Shown here piece by piece: positions 16,078-24,225 of a stretch of DNA of 47,643 bases. Source of the DNA: Onthomonas sp964456525 (GTDB lineage Bacteria; Bacillota; Clostridia; Oscillospirales; Oscillospiraceae); NCBI GenBank assembly GCA_964456525.1, contig CAYWAP010000012.1, positions 1 through 47,643 of the forward strand. Reading direction: 5' to 3'. Both the position numbers and the translations under genes were made by a program. How positions within the stretch are numbered: position 1 is the stretch's first letter; every line of letters starts with the position of its first letter. The notes under the pieces were generated by a model that was given only the letters and a program-made list of their open reading frames with translations, did not search any database and had not been told where the DNA came from.

Positions 16078-18207
16078 ATGAAAGTCATCAAACGGGACGG
16101 CAAAACGGTGGATTTTGATCGCGCCAAGATCATTCTGGCCGTCCAAAAGGCCAACGCGGCTGTGCCCGAGCACTGCCGCATCACGGATGCGGAGATCAAG
16201 GCCATCGCCGACACCGTTGCAAACACCGACCGTCCCCGTCTACTGGTGGAGGATATCCAGGATATGGTGGAAAACCAGCTGGTTCAGCTGGGCCGCTATC
16301 ACCTGGCCAAGACCTACATCATCTACCGCTATCAGCGCAACCTGGCCCGAAAGCGCAACACCACGGACGAGGACATCCTGAAGTTGCTGGCCGGCGCCAA
16401 CAAGGAAATGGCCGAGGAAAATTCCAACAAGGACACCACCGTGGCCTCCACCCAGCGCGATTACATTGCCGGCATCGTCAGCCGCGATCTGACCCGGCGC
16501 CTGCTGCTGCCGGAGCGCGTCTCCAAGGCCCACGATGAGGGCATTTTACATTTTCACGACGCGGATTATTTCGTCCAGCCCATCTTCAACTGCTGCCTCA
16601 TCAACATCGGCGACATGCTGGACAACGGCACCATGATGAACGGAAAGCTCATTGAAAGTCCCAAGAGCTTCCAGGTGGCCTGCACCGTCACCACCCAGAT
16701 CATCGCCTGCGTGGCCTCCAACCAGTACGGCGGCCAGAGCGTAGACGTCAGCCATTTGGGCAAATACCTGCGCAAGAGCCGTCAAAAGTTCCGCAAAAAG
16801 ATTTTGGACGCCGCCGATGGCCAGATCTCTCCGGAGTTGCTGAACCACCTGGTGGAGGAGCGTGTCCGCACCGAGCTCTCCAACGGCGTTCAGACCATCC
16901 AGTATCAGATCAACACCCTGATGACCACCAACGGCCAGTCCCCCTTTGTGACCCTCTTCCTCTACATCCGCAACGACGATCCCTATGTGGAGGAGAACGC
17001 CATGATTGTGGAGGAAATCCTGCGCCAGCGCCTGGTGGGAATCAAAAACGAGGAAGGCGTTTACGTCACCCCCGCGTTCCCCAAGCTGGTCTACGTCCTG
17101 GACGAGAACAACAACCTGACCGGCGGCAAGTACGATTACCTGACCAAGCTGGCCGTCGCCTGCTCGGCCAAGCGTATGTATCCGGACTACATCTCCGCCA
17201 AAAAGATGCGTGAGAACTACGAGGGCAACGTCTTCTCCCCCATGGGATGCCGCAGCTTCCTGCTCCCCTGGAAGGATGAGAATGGCAACTACAAATTTGA
17301 GGGCCGCTTCAACCAGGGCGTTGTCTCCATCAACCTGCCCCAGATCGGTCTGGCCGTCCACGGCAACATGGACAGGTTCTGGGAGGAATTTGACCGGCGT
17401 TTGGAGCTGTGCAAGGAGGCGCTGATGTGCCGCCACAACGCACTGCTGGGCGTCACCAGCGACGTCAGCCCCATCCACTGGCAGTATGGCGCCATCGCCC
17501 GCCTGGAAAAGGGCGAGACCATTGACAAGCTTCTCTATGGCAGCTACTCCACCCTGTCCCTTGGCTATATCGGCCTGTATGAGCTGACCTATCTGATGAC
17601 CGGCCAGAGCCACACCACCCCCGAAGGGGAGGCATTTGCGCTCAAGGTCATGCAGCACCTGAAAAACACCACTTCCAAGTGGCGCGCGGAGACCAACATC
17701 GGCTTCTCCCTCTATGGCACGCCGGCGGAAAGCCTGTGCTACCGCTTTGCGGAAATTGACAAGAAGAAATACGGCACCGTGAAAAACGTCACCGACAAGG
17801 GCTATTACACCAACTCCTACCACGTAGACGTCCGGGAACCCATTGACGCCTTCAGCAAGTTCATCTTTGAGAGCCAGTTCCAGCAGCTCTCCGGCGGCGG
17901 CTGTATCAGCTATATCGAGGTTCCCAACATGGGACAAAATCTGACCGCCATGGCCGATATTGTCCGTTTCATCTATGACAACATCCAGTACGCCGAGTTC
18001 AACACCAAGAGCGATTACTGCCAGGTGTGCGGCTTTGACGGCGAAATCATGGTGAACGACGACTTGGAGTGGGAATGCCCCTGCTGCGGAAACCGCGACC
18101 ACCACAAGATGAATGTGGTTCGCCGCACCTGCGGCTATCTGGGCGAAAATTTCTGGAATGTGGGGAAGACCAAAGAAATTCGTGCCCGCGTCCTCCATGT
18201 GACCTGA
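16078..18207 (+). CDS. nrdD: Anaerobic ribonucleoside-triphosphate reductase NrdD
   Basis: Glycyl-radical class III enzyme that makes dNTPs without oxygen. 709 aa. N-terminal ATP-cone (MKVIKRDGKTVDFDRAKI, about residues 1-95), then FNCCLINIGDML and the barrel. The zinc site has CQVC and CPCC near residues 648-670. The glycyl radical site RRTCGYLG has its Gly near residue 686. ATG-16078 with GGGAGG upstream fits the family; the longer upstream frame is not used. It has its own promoter and candidate NrdR boxes, with the activase gene nrdG following. Confidence 0.97.
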   Translation: MKVIKRDGKTVDFDRAKIILAVQKANAAVPEHCRITDAEIKAIADTVANTDRPRLLVEDIQDMVENQLVQLGRYHLAKTYIIYRYQRNLARKRNTTDEDILKLLAGANKEMAEENSNKDTTVASTQRDYIAGIVSRDLTRRLLLPERVSKAHDEGILHFHDADYFVQPIFNCCLINIGDMLDNGTMMNGKLIESPKSFQVACTVTTQIIACVASNQYGGQSVDVSHLGKYLRKSRQKFRKKILDAADGQISPELLNHLVEERVRTELSNGVQTIQYQINTLMTTNGQSPFVTLFLYIRNDDPYVEENAMIVEEILRQRLVGIKNEEGVYVTPAFPKLVYVLDENNNLTGGKYDYLTKLAVACSAKRMYPDYISAKKMRENYEGNVFSPMGCRSFLLPWKDENGNYKFEGRFNQGVVSINLPQIGLAVHGNMDRFWEEFDRRLELCKEALMCRHNALLGVTSDVSPIHWQYGAIARLEKGETIDKLLYGSYSTLSLGYIGLYELTYLMTGQSHTTPEGEAFALKVMQHLKNTTSKWRAETNIGFSLYGTPAESLCYRFAEIDKKKYGTVKNVTDKGYYTNSYHVDVREPIDAFSKFIFESQFQQLSGGGCISYIEVPNMGQNLTAMADIVRFIYDNIQYAEFNTKSDYCQVCGFDGEIMVNDDLEWECPCCGNRDHHKMNVVRRTCGYLGENFWNVGKTKEIRARVLHVT

Positions 18208-18271
18208 CGTTCCCGCGCCTCCCCAGCGCCCATGAGGGTGCATGTCCCGAAACGATTCACATCTTCATACG

Positions 18272-18299
18272 CAGTGCCGGGGATCGGTCCCCGGCACTG
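18272..18299 (+). other. Perfect hairpin between nrdD and nrdG
   Basis: CAGTGCCGGGGA (18272-18283) pairs with 18288-18299 around a 4-base loop. No T-run follows, so it is more likely an mRNA stabiliser or processing element that sets the nrdD:nrdG ratio than a terminator. Confidence 0.6.
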
Positions 18300-18328
18300 T
18301 GCCCTTCATGTGACGGAGGAAATTGAGT

Positions 18329-18862
18329 ATGAACTACGCAGGAATTAAAAAATGCAACATTGCCAACGGCCCCGGCTGCCGGACTGCGCTCTTTGTCTCC
18401 GGGTGTACCCATCACTGTAAAGGCTGCTTCAACCCCGAAACCTGGGCCTTTGACTATGGCGCCCCCTACACCCGGGAGACGGAAGATGAGATCATCGAGA
18501 GCCTTCGTCCAGCCCACATCCGGGGCCTGACCCTGCTGGGGGGCGAGCCCTTTGAGCCATCCAATCGGGAGGGGCTGCTGCCGCTGCTGCGCCGCCTCCG
18601 CACGGAGATGCCCGAAAAGACCATCTGGTGTTACACCGGCTACGATTACGAGCGGGATCTGCTCACCGGCAAAGTGGGCCCCTTTGACACCACCCGGGAA
18701 ATGCTCTCCCTGCTGGACGTGCTGGTGGATGGCGAATTTATCCTGGCGGAAAAGGACATCCGTCTCCGGTTCCGGGGAAGCGCGAACCAGCGCATCATCG
18801 ATATCCCCGCCTCCCTCGCCTCGGATCAGGTGGTTTTGTGGGACGGGAAAGAGGAGTTCTAA
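18329..18862 (+). CDS. nrdG: Anaerobic ribonucleotide reductase activating protein NrdG
   Basis: 177 aa radical-SAM activase that installs the glycyl radical on NrdD. The 4Fe-4S motif CTHHCKGC (C-x3-C-x2-C) is near residue 32, then LLGGEPFEP (SAM-binding GGE) and WCYTGYDYE. GGAGGAA precedes ATG-18329; a TTG two codons upstream is also in frame. It sits 121 bases after nrdD in the same direction and ends before a strong terminator, so nrdDG is a two-gene operon. Confidence 0.96.
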   Translation: MNYAGIKKCNIANGPGCRTALFVSGCTHHCKGCFNPETWAFDYGAPYTRETEDEIIESLRPAHIRGLTLLGGEPFEPSNREGLLPLLRRLRTEMPEKTIWCYTGYDYERDLLTGKVGPFDTTREMLSLLDVLVDGEFILAEKDIRLRFRGSANQRIIDIPASLASDQVVLWDGKEEF

Positions 18863-18907
18863 CGCACCTGTTCTCCCCTGACACTTTTTCGGCATCACGC
18901 CAACGCC

Positions 18908-18941
18908 AAAGGCTGCCCTCCCGACGGGGCAGCCTTTTCTT
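18908..18941 (+). terminator. Intrinsic terminator of nrdDG
   Basis: AAAGGCTGCCC (18908-18918) pairs with GGGCAGCCTTT (18927-18937), followed by a T-rich tail. Confidence 0.85.
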
Positions 18942-19017
18942 TGTCCGGCGGCGCGCCGGACGGCCCATTCATATCTCCCCTTTTGTCCACATAGGATGGC
19001 GGGGAGGTGATGATGGG

Positions 19018-20115
19018 ATGAAATATCTGCAAACAGCCGCCACCGCCGCCCTGCTGCTCGTATGGGGAGCGGCATTGCTGTGCTGGCCCTCCCAGGCGGC
19101 CGCAGCCGCCTATGAGGGGCTTCGTCTGTCCGCAGAGGTGATTATTCCATCCCTCTTCCCCTTTTTTGTGCTGGCATCCCTGGTTGTCCTGCTGGGCCTC
19201 GGTGCGCGGCTGGGACGGATTTTCAGCCCCGTCATGGAACCCGTCTTCCACATCAGCGGCGCAGGCGGCGCGGCGCTGGCCGTCGGCCTGATCGCCGGTT
19301 ATCCCGTGGGCGCACGGACCGTTCGGGACTTGTATGAGGCGGGAACCCTTTCCAAAGGAGAGTCCGAGCGGCTGCTGGGCTTTTGCAACAACTGCGGCCC
19401 CGCCTTTCTCATTGGCGCGGCGGGCGCCGGCGTCTTTGGCAGCACGGCGGCCGGTCTGCTGCTGGTGCTCTGCCACTGGTTGGGCGCCCTTTCGGTGGGG
19501 GTGCTGATGGGCCGCATGGCCCCGAAGTCCCGTCACAGATCGCCCAAGGCCCCGGTAATCCGGTCTGTCTCCTTCGCCAAAGCCTTTACGGACGCCGTCC
19601 GCAGCGCCCTGTCCAGCACCCTCAACGTGTGCGCCTATGTGGTGCTCTTCAGCGTGCTGCTGTCCCTGATGCAGCTGAGCGGGGTGTTGGCTTTTTGCAG
19701 CGATCTCCTCTCCAGCGCCGGTCTTCCAACGGCCGGCGCCGTGGTCACCGGCGTCATCGAACTCTCCAACGGCGTGGCTGCGCTGGACAGCGGCAGCCTG
19801 TCCGCCCGTCTGATAACCGCCTCCCTGATTCTGGGCTTTGGCGGCCTGTCCGTCCAATGCCAGACGTTGGCCGTTCTGGATGGCAGCGGCCTGTCTGTCC
19901 GCTATGAGCTGTGCGGGAAGCTGCTCCACGGCCTGTTGGCCGCCCTCTGGACCTGGGGCATTTTGAGCCTGTTCCCCCAGGCGGTTCCCGCCCTTGCCGT
20001 CCGCAGCGATCGCACTGCCGCCGGATGGTTGGCCAGCAGCCTCCCCGCCGCCGGGTGGGGGTGCATCGGCGCGCTTCTGGTTCTTTGCTGCGCCGCCTGG
20101 CGCGCAAAACGTTAA
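19018..20115 (+). CDS. ylbJ: YlbJ-like sporulation membrane protein (nucleoside-recognition Gate domain)
   Basis: 365 aa, about eight hydrophobic segments. Gate-domain features: IIPSLFPFFVLASLVV, GLIAGYPVGAR, LSKGESERLLGFCNNCGPAFLIG and VIELSNGVAAL. The CNNCGPAF and GYPVGA motifs match the YlbJ family, a sigma-E sporulation membrane protein in Bacillus. The paralogous SpmA/SpmB type is shorter and lacks this pair. ATG-19018 with GGAGGTGATG upstream was chosen over a longer frame that would run through the nrdG terminator. No partner gene is adjacent. Confidence 0.82.
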   Translation: MKYLQTAATAALLLVWGAALLCWPSQAAAAAYEGLRLSAEVIIPSLFPFFVLASLVVLLGLGARLGRIFSPVMEPVFHISGAGGAALAVGLIAGYPVGARTVRDLYEAGTLSKGESERLLGFCNNCGPAFLIGAAGAGVFGSTAAGLLLVLCHWLGALSVGVLMGRMAPKSRHRSPKAPVIRSVSFAKAFTDAVRSALSSTLNVCAYVVLFSVLLSLMQLSGVLAFCSDLLSSAGLPTAGAVVTGVIELSNGVAALDSGSLSARLITASLILGFGGLSVQCQTLAVLDGSGLSVRYELCGKLLHGLLAALWTWGILSLFPQAVPALAVRSDRTAAGWLASSLPAAGWGCIGALLVLCCAAWRAKR

Positions 20116-20121
20116 TGCCAG

Positions 20122-20150
20122 TTTACTTTCCGGAAAAAGCGGCGTATACT
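20122..20150 (+). promoter_or_regulatory. Promoter of the 139-aa gene
   Basis: TTTACT (20122-20127), 17-base spacer, TATACT (20145-20150). Confidence 0.7.
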
Positions 20151-20181
20151 ATAGGCGAATCCCATTTTTGGAGGTAACCCT

Positions 20182-20601
20182 ATGCCCTGCCCACACTGCC
20201 CCGGATGCAATCCCGGTCCCCTTTCCGCCCAGGAGCGCCATTTGCTGGACCTGCTGGCCCAGAACGCCTTTCTGCCGGTGGCACGGTTTTTGCTGCAAAG
20301 CCCGGAGAATCCAGAGCTTTCCTTTGTAATGTCTGCGCCGGTCTTTCTGGAGTCCGGCGAGGCCTCCGCCCCCTCCGTTCAGGCCGCCGGAGACGCGCTG
20401 CTCTCCCTCCAACGCCGCCGGTATATCACGGTGGATTACGGCCTGCCGCTGCACGGTTTCAACTATGGCGACTGGGAAACGTCGGAGCACTATCAGGCCT
20501 TTGCCTTCTCCAGCGCCTCCAAAGACGCCGTTCCCGTGCTGGAGCGGGGGAGCATTGCCCTGACCTTACAGGGTCAGCAGGCGCTGGATGAACTGGAGTA
20601 A
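20182..20601 (+). CDS. Small Cys-containing protein of unknown function
   Basis: 139 aa. The N-terminus MPCPHCPGCNPGP carries CxxCxxC, which could bind zinc or an iron-sulfur cluster. Then ERHLLDLLAQNAFLPVARFLL and LLSLQRRRYITVDYGLPLHGF, which look like a winged-helix fold, and a Leu/Glu-rich end. GGAGGTAA precedes the ATG, and it has a promoter and a terminator of its own. I do not recognise a named family. A small metal-binding regulator is possible but unproven. Confidence 0.78.
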   Translation: MPCPHCPGCNPGPLSAQERHLLDLLAQNAFLPVARFLLQSPENPELSFVMSAPVFLESGEASAPSVQAAGDALLSLQRRRYITVDYGLPLHGFNYGDWETSEHYQAFAFSSASKDAVPVLERGSIALTLQGQQALDELE

Positions 20602-20617
20602 CCCCTTCCCAAAACAG

Positions 20618-20653
20618 ACAGCAGCCCCGATCAAACGGGACTGCTGTTTTTTT
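20618..20653 (+). terminator. Intrinsic terminator of the 139-aa gene
   Basis: ACAGCAG (20618-20624) pairs with CTGCTGT (20641-20647), with CCCG/CGGG inside, then TTTTTT. It also lies past the rsmA stop on the other strand. Confidence 0.85.
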
Positions 20654-20693
20654 GCCTGCATGTTTCCGAACGTAGTTGCGGCCTGCGGGATGC

Positions 20694-21554
20694 TTATGGA
20701 AGCCGCTGGCCCAGGGCGTTTGCCAGACGGGCAAACTCATCCAGCCCCAGCGTCTCCCCCCGAACCGTTTCCGGGAGGCCGCAGGCGGCGATGGCCGCCT
20801 TCAGCTGGTCTTTATCCAGCTCCCGAAAACTGCTGCTCAGTCCGTTCAGGAGCTTTTTTCGCCGCTGTGAGAAGGAGGCCCGGATGGTCCGAAACAGCAG
20901 CTCTTCGCTGTCCACCTGCACCGGAGGCGCGGCGCGCACCTCCATGCGCACCACAGCCGAGGTCACTTTGGGGGCAGGGAGAAAAGCCTCCTTGGGAACC
21001 TGAAAGAGCAGCTCACACTGGGCATAGTACTGGCACAACAGGGTGAAAGCGCCGTACTCCGAGCTGCCGGGAGTTGCGCAAATGCGCTGGGCCACTTCCT
21101 TCTGAATCATCACCGTGATGGAGCGAAACAGGCCGGATTCCAGCAGCCGCGTCAGCACCGGCGTTGTGATGTTATATGGGAGATTTGCGCAGACGACGGG
21201 GGCCTGATCGCCGAACTTTTCCCGCACCAGCGCAGACAAGTCCAATTTTCCAACATCCCCCGACACAATCTCCACATTGGGGTACTCGGCCAGCGTCTCC
21301 GCCAGCACGGGCAGCAGCGTCTGATCCAGCTCAATGGCAACGACCCGGCCAGCCTGTTTTGCCAGCTGGGCGGTCAGCGTGCCAATGCCCGGTCCAATTT
21401 CCAGCACCCCGGTCCCTTCATCCGCCTGCGAGGCCCGGGCAATGCGCACTGGAACCGCCGGGTCGATGAGAAAGTTCTGCCCCATCGATTTGGAGAAATG
21501 AAAGCCGTGCCGGGCCAGCAGCGGCTTGATCTGATTGCAATCGCAAAGATCCAT
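20694..21554 (-). CDS. rsmA: 16S rRNA dimethyladenosine transferase RsmA (KsgA)
   Basis: 286 aa. Dimethylates the two adjacent adenines in 16S helix 45, a late ribosome assembly checkpoint. KSMGQNFLIDP, SAM site VLEIGPGIGTLT, VVAIELD, catalytic NLPYNITTP, and PAPKVTSAVV are all present. ATG-21554 (MDLCDC) is six bases past AAAGGTG; an ATG two codons earlier abuts the site. A possible -10 (TATACT, complement of 21585-21590) lies upstream. The gene stands alone and converges with the 139-aa gene. Confidence 0.96.
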   Translation of the reverse strand: MDLCDCNQIKPLLARHGFHFSKSMGQNFLIDPAVPVRIARASQADEGTGVLEIGPGIGTLTAQLAKQAGRVVAIELDQTLLPVLAETLAEYPNVEIVSGDVGKLDLSALVREKFGDQAPVVCANLPYNITTPVLTRLLESGLFRSITVMIQKEVAQRICATPGSSEYGAFTLLCQYYAQCELLFQVPKEAFLPAPKVTSAVVRMEVRAAPPVQVDSEELLFRTIRASFSQRRKKLLNGLSSSFRELDKDQLKAAIAACGLPETVRGETLGLDEFARLANALGQRLP

Positions 21555-21697
21555 AAACATCACCTTTCACGCCTTTTACGGTCAGTATAACAAAGGGATC
21601 GGAAAAAGAAAAGAGGGAGTTTGCCAAATTGCGGCAATCCCACAAAGGCGTCTGCCCATATCTTTATGGCGTCTTTCCCTTTCCCCTCCACGGCAAA

Positions 21698-21756
21698 CAC
21701 CCCTGAGGACTGAGCGTCATCAGGGGTGAAAGCGCCCATGCCCCTGGGCGTTTTTT
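21698..21756 (+). terminator. Orphan plus-strand hairpin pair with T-run
   Basis: CACCCCTGA/TCAGGGGTG (21698-21706 with 21720-21728) is followed by CGCCCA/TGGGCG (21733-21738 with 21745-21750) and TTTTTT. No plus-strand gene ends here; both flanking genes are on the minus strand. The gap 21555-21855 also holds GTTTGCC near 21620 and GGCAAAC at 21692-21698, which can pair. A small RNA ending at this terminator is possible; no promoter is clear. Confidence 0.55.
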
Positions 21757-21855
21757 GGCAGCTGCTCCCACAGGGAACCGCCGCTTGACCGGATAGGCGT
21801 CAATGGAGCATGAGATGGGACCTTTACGGCCTCTGCCCCCGGCTGACCGGTGGTT

Positions 21856-22551
21856 TCAGGGCAAGTTTGGCGCCCTCCATCGGCAGACCTCTCCCTCCGC
21901 CTGGATGGACGCGTCCGGCCCCTCCGGGCACGGCGAGGCCAGCTGCAACACTTGCATCGTCATAATCGAGACCTCATAGGCCGTCTTTTGCACCTCCCCG
22001 CCATTGATCATCTTGATGTATGCCCGGGATTGAAAACGCCCCTCCAGGCGAATCCCGGCACCGGTGTCCATCTCCGCGCACTCCCGGGCCAACGTCCCCC
22101 AGGCGATGCAGGGTAAGTAATCCGCTCGCCCATAGCGGCGGTTGACGGCCAGAATCAAGTCCGCAATCTCCCGCCCCAGGGGCGTCCGCCGGTAAACCGG
22201 CTTCCGGCAGAGGGTTCCGGCCAGGGTCAGGCGGTTTTCATCCGCCCCCACCAGATCCCGGCTGAGATGTTTGGCGTAGAGGGTCAGCACCAGCCGGCTT
22301 CCCGTCCCGGAGCGGTTGTTGTAGGAGCGCACTTCTCCCTCCACCGTCACCCTGTCTCCCTGACAAATGGCGCACTGATCCAACACCCCCCGGGACAACA
22401 TCACATTGATGACATCCTCTGCCCCGGAAAGCCGCAGGCTTTTCACCGGAACCAGAAAATAGTCCTCCCCATGGCTGGCATGGGAAAATTCCGGGGCGTG
22501 CAGCACCTCCCCGGTTAACAACGCTCGATTCTCATTCCACTCTGTTCTCAT
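21856..22551 (-). CDS. Single-stranded DNA-binding-like protein with two OB folds
   Basis: About 231 aa. The first half (NENRALLTGEVLHAPEFSH, RLSGAEDVINVM, GDRVTVEGEVRSYNN) and the second half (ENRLTLAGTLCRKPVYRRT, IADLILAVNRRYGRADYLPC, LEGRFQSRAYIK) each read as an SSB-type OB fold; the second is closest to bacterial SSB. Such double-OB proteins occur in Clostridia next to the normal SSB; their job is not known to me. Start: ATG-22551 lies 11 bases from GGAGGAG, or GTG-22560 only two from it, so the N-terminus is uncertain by three residues. No operon partner. Confidence 0.82.
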   Translation of the reverse strand: MRTEWNENRALLTGEVLHAPEFSHASHGEDYFLVPVKSLRLSGAEDVINVMLSRGVLDQCAICQGDRVTVEGEVRSYNNRSGTGSRLVLTLYAKHLSRDLVGADENRLTLAGTLCRKPVYRRTPLGREIADLILAVNRRYGRADYLPCIAWGTLARECAEMDTGAGIRLEGRFQSRAYIKMINGGEVQKTAYEVSIMTMQVLQLASPCPEGPDASIQAEGEVCRWRAPNLP

Positions 22552-22670
22552 CGTTTGCACCGCTCCTCCTGTTGTTCTGCCTCAGGATATGAGCGGCGGG
22601 GAAAAAGCAGAACCATTTCTCAAAAAGGGATTTCATGCAACGTTTTCCGCCAAAAAACAGCACAAGCTCC

Positions 22671-22699
22671 TTGCCATCGGATGATACCGGTGCTATAAT
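22671..22699 (+). promoter_or_regulatory. Sigma-A promoter of the PdaA-like gene
   Basis: TTGCCA (22671-22676), 17-base spacer, TATAAT (22694-22699). The leader to the start codon is about 155 bases. Confidence 0.8.
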
Positions 22700-22808
22700 G
22701 CTGAACGTTGGTAGCCTTTTCAGTTGGATTTCCCTTTATCAATAGAAAGTACCATGATTCACGCCGTCGATGCAGTCCCCCTATCGCCCCCGGCACGCAG
22801 TTTGCACC

Positions 22809-22838
22809 CCGCCGGTTCAGGGGAAAACCGGCGGTTTT
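22809..22838 (+). promoter_or_regulatory. Hairpin with T-run in the PdaA-like leader
   Basis: CCGCCGGTT (22809-22817) pairs with AACCGGCGG (22826-22834), then TTTT, between the promoter and the ribosome site. It may attenuate transcription. Confidence 0.5.
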
Positions 22839-22860
22839 CGAGATCATTTGGAGGATTTTT

Positions 22861-23883
22861 ATGAAGTATATGAAACATGCAATCGCGCTGCTTCTGGCCC
22901 TTTGTATGGTGTGCCCTCTGCTGAGCAGCTGTGTCTCCTCTGGAGGGGAAACCTCCTCCGTCAGCAGCGGCGCCTCTTCAGAAGAACAATCGGCCGAACC
23001 GGAAGATATTCTGGAGGAGACGTCTGCCTCCGCAGAAGATCCCGATACCAGCCAGATTTCCGACGAGGAGGAAGAACCCTCTGTGGAAGAATCCACGGTG
23101 GAGGAATCCTCTGTGGAATACGATCTCTATGACTACACCGTCCAAATGGATGTGTCCAATGTGGATTTTGACTATCTGTCCACATTGGATAACACCAGTG
23201 TCACCTATGATTGGAACACGGCCAATCTATCCATTTATCCCAAGAATGCATGGCCCAATTATTACGATTGGAGCTATAGCGATTACAGCGGCATCACAAA
23301 ATTCGACACTGATGAAAAGGTCATCTACCTGACCATGGATGAAGGTTATGAGAACGGCTGCACTCCGGAGATTTTGGACATCCTGGAGGAAAAGGGCGTT
23401 TCTGCCGTTTTCTTTGTCACCAAACAGTTTTATGACTCCGACCCGGATCTGATTCAGCGGATGATCGACGAGGGCCATATCCTGGGAAACCACACCTGCT
23501 CACACCCCTCCGCCGGCATGCCCAGCCTTGGTCTGGAGGCCGAATACGAGGATATCAAATGGCTGAACGACGCCGTCTATGACACCTTTGGCTACCAGAT
23601 GAAACTGTTCCGCTTCCCCACTGGCATAGCCAGCCAGCAGTCCATCGCTCTGGTGGAGGAGATGGGTTACACAAGTGTGTTCTGGTCCTTTGCCCATTTC
23701 GATTACGACATCGACAACCAACCCGATCCCGACAAGACTTTGGAGAAATGTATCAACGCGCTGCAACCCGGCGCCATCTATCTGCTCCACGCCGTCTCCA
23801 CCGCAAACACCGAAATTCTGGGGGATTTCATCGATCAGGCCCGTGAGGCCGGCTATGAGTTTGGCGTTTTCCCGGTGGAATAA
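22861..23883 (+). CDS. pdaA: PdaA-like polysaccharide deacetylase lipoprotein
   Basis: 340 aa. Lipoprotein signal with lipobox LLSSC (Cys about residue 21), a Ser/Glu-rich linker to about residue 90, and a NodB-type deacetylase domain. Motif 1 is TMDEGYENG (PdaA has TFDNGYENG), motif 2 GNHTCSH, motif 3 FRFPTG, then VFWSFAHFDYD and IYLLHAVS. This variant set fits the muramic delta-lactam deacetylases of the spore cortex rather than chitin deacetylases, which keep TFDDG. GGAGG precedes the ATG. Probable site: outside the membrane, spore or vegetative wall. Monocistronic. Confidence 0.88.
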   Translation: MKYMKHAIALLLALCMVCPLLSSCVSSGGETSSVSSGASSEEQSAEPEDILEETSASAEDPDTSQISDEEEEPSVEESTVEESSVEYDLYDYTVQMDVSNVDFDYLSTLDNTSVTYDWNTANLSIYPKNAWPNYYDWSYSDYSGITKFDTDEKVIYLTMDEGYENGCTPEILDILEEKGVSAVFFVTKQFYDSDPDLIQRMIDEGHILGNHTCSHPSAGMPSLGLEAEYEDIKWLNDAVYDTFGYQMKLFRFPTGIASQQSIALVEEMGYTSVFWSFAHFDYDIDNQPDPDKTLEKCINALQPGAIYLLHAVSTANTEILGDFIDQAREAGYEFGVFPVE

Positions 23884-23915
23884 TACGAAACAACGTTCAC
23901 CCATTTGATAACCGT

Positions 23916-23970
23916 AAACTGCCATTGGAACGGAATGTCTGCATTTCGCGCCAATGGCAGTTTGCTGTTT
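23916..23970 (+). terminator. Intrinsic terminator of the PdaA-like gene
   Basis: AAACTGCCATTGG (23916-23928) pairs with 23951-23963 around a 22-base loop, followed by GCTGTTTT. Confidence 0.65.
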
Positions 23971-24182
23971 TATGGGATGAAAAGACGAATCACAGGTTGA
24001 CTGGTTCCCATTTCATGCCCGTTGTTTTCATGTAAACATAAATCCCGCCCAGCGCGGCAAAGACAAGGCGGGAAACGGGGCGGAAGCCTTGCGGCGCTCT
24101 GCCCCTTCGTTTCACCCCAATTATTCCGCTGCCATGCCCAAAGGCAGACCTGAGGGTGGAAACCCGTCCATACAAACGGAAA

Positions 24183-24210
24183 GGGCTGACAACGATCACG
24201 TTGCCAGCCC
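24183..24210 (-). terminator. Hairpin 3' of the M20 peptidase gene
   Basis: Complement of 24199-24210 pairs with that of 24183-24194 (12 bp, one G-T-type mismatch), followed on the minus strand by TTTCC. It lies just past the peptidase stop. The rest of the gap 23971-24182 shows no credible gene. Confidence 0.55.
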
Positions 24211-24225
24211 AAAAATCAGGTGGTA

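Noticed and set aside
16546..18243. 565-codon open frame opposite nrdD
   Set aside because: Fully inside the complement of a clear NrdD gene; no motif.
22620..23096. Minus-strand open frame across the PdaA-like leader and signal region
   Set aside because: Ser-rich artefact of the Ser/Glu linker read backwards; no start site.
23970..24212. Short open frame 3' of the PdaA-like gene
   Set aside because: Trp/Pro/Arg-rich, no ribosome site, overlaps the hairpin at 24183-24210.
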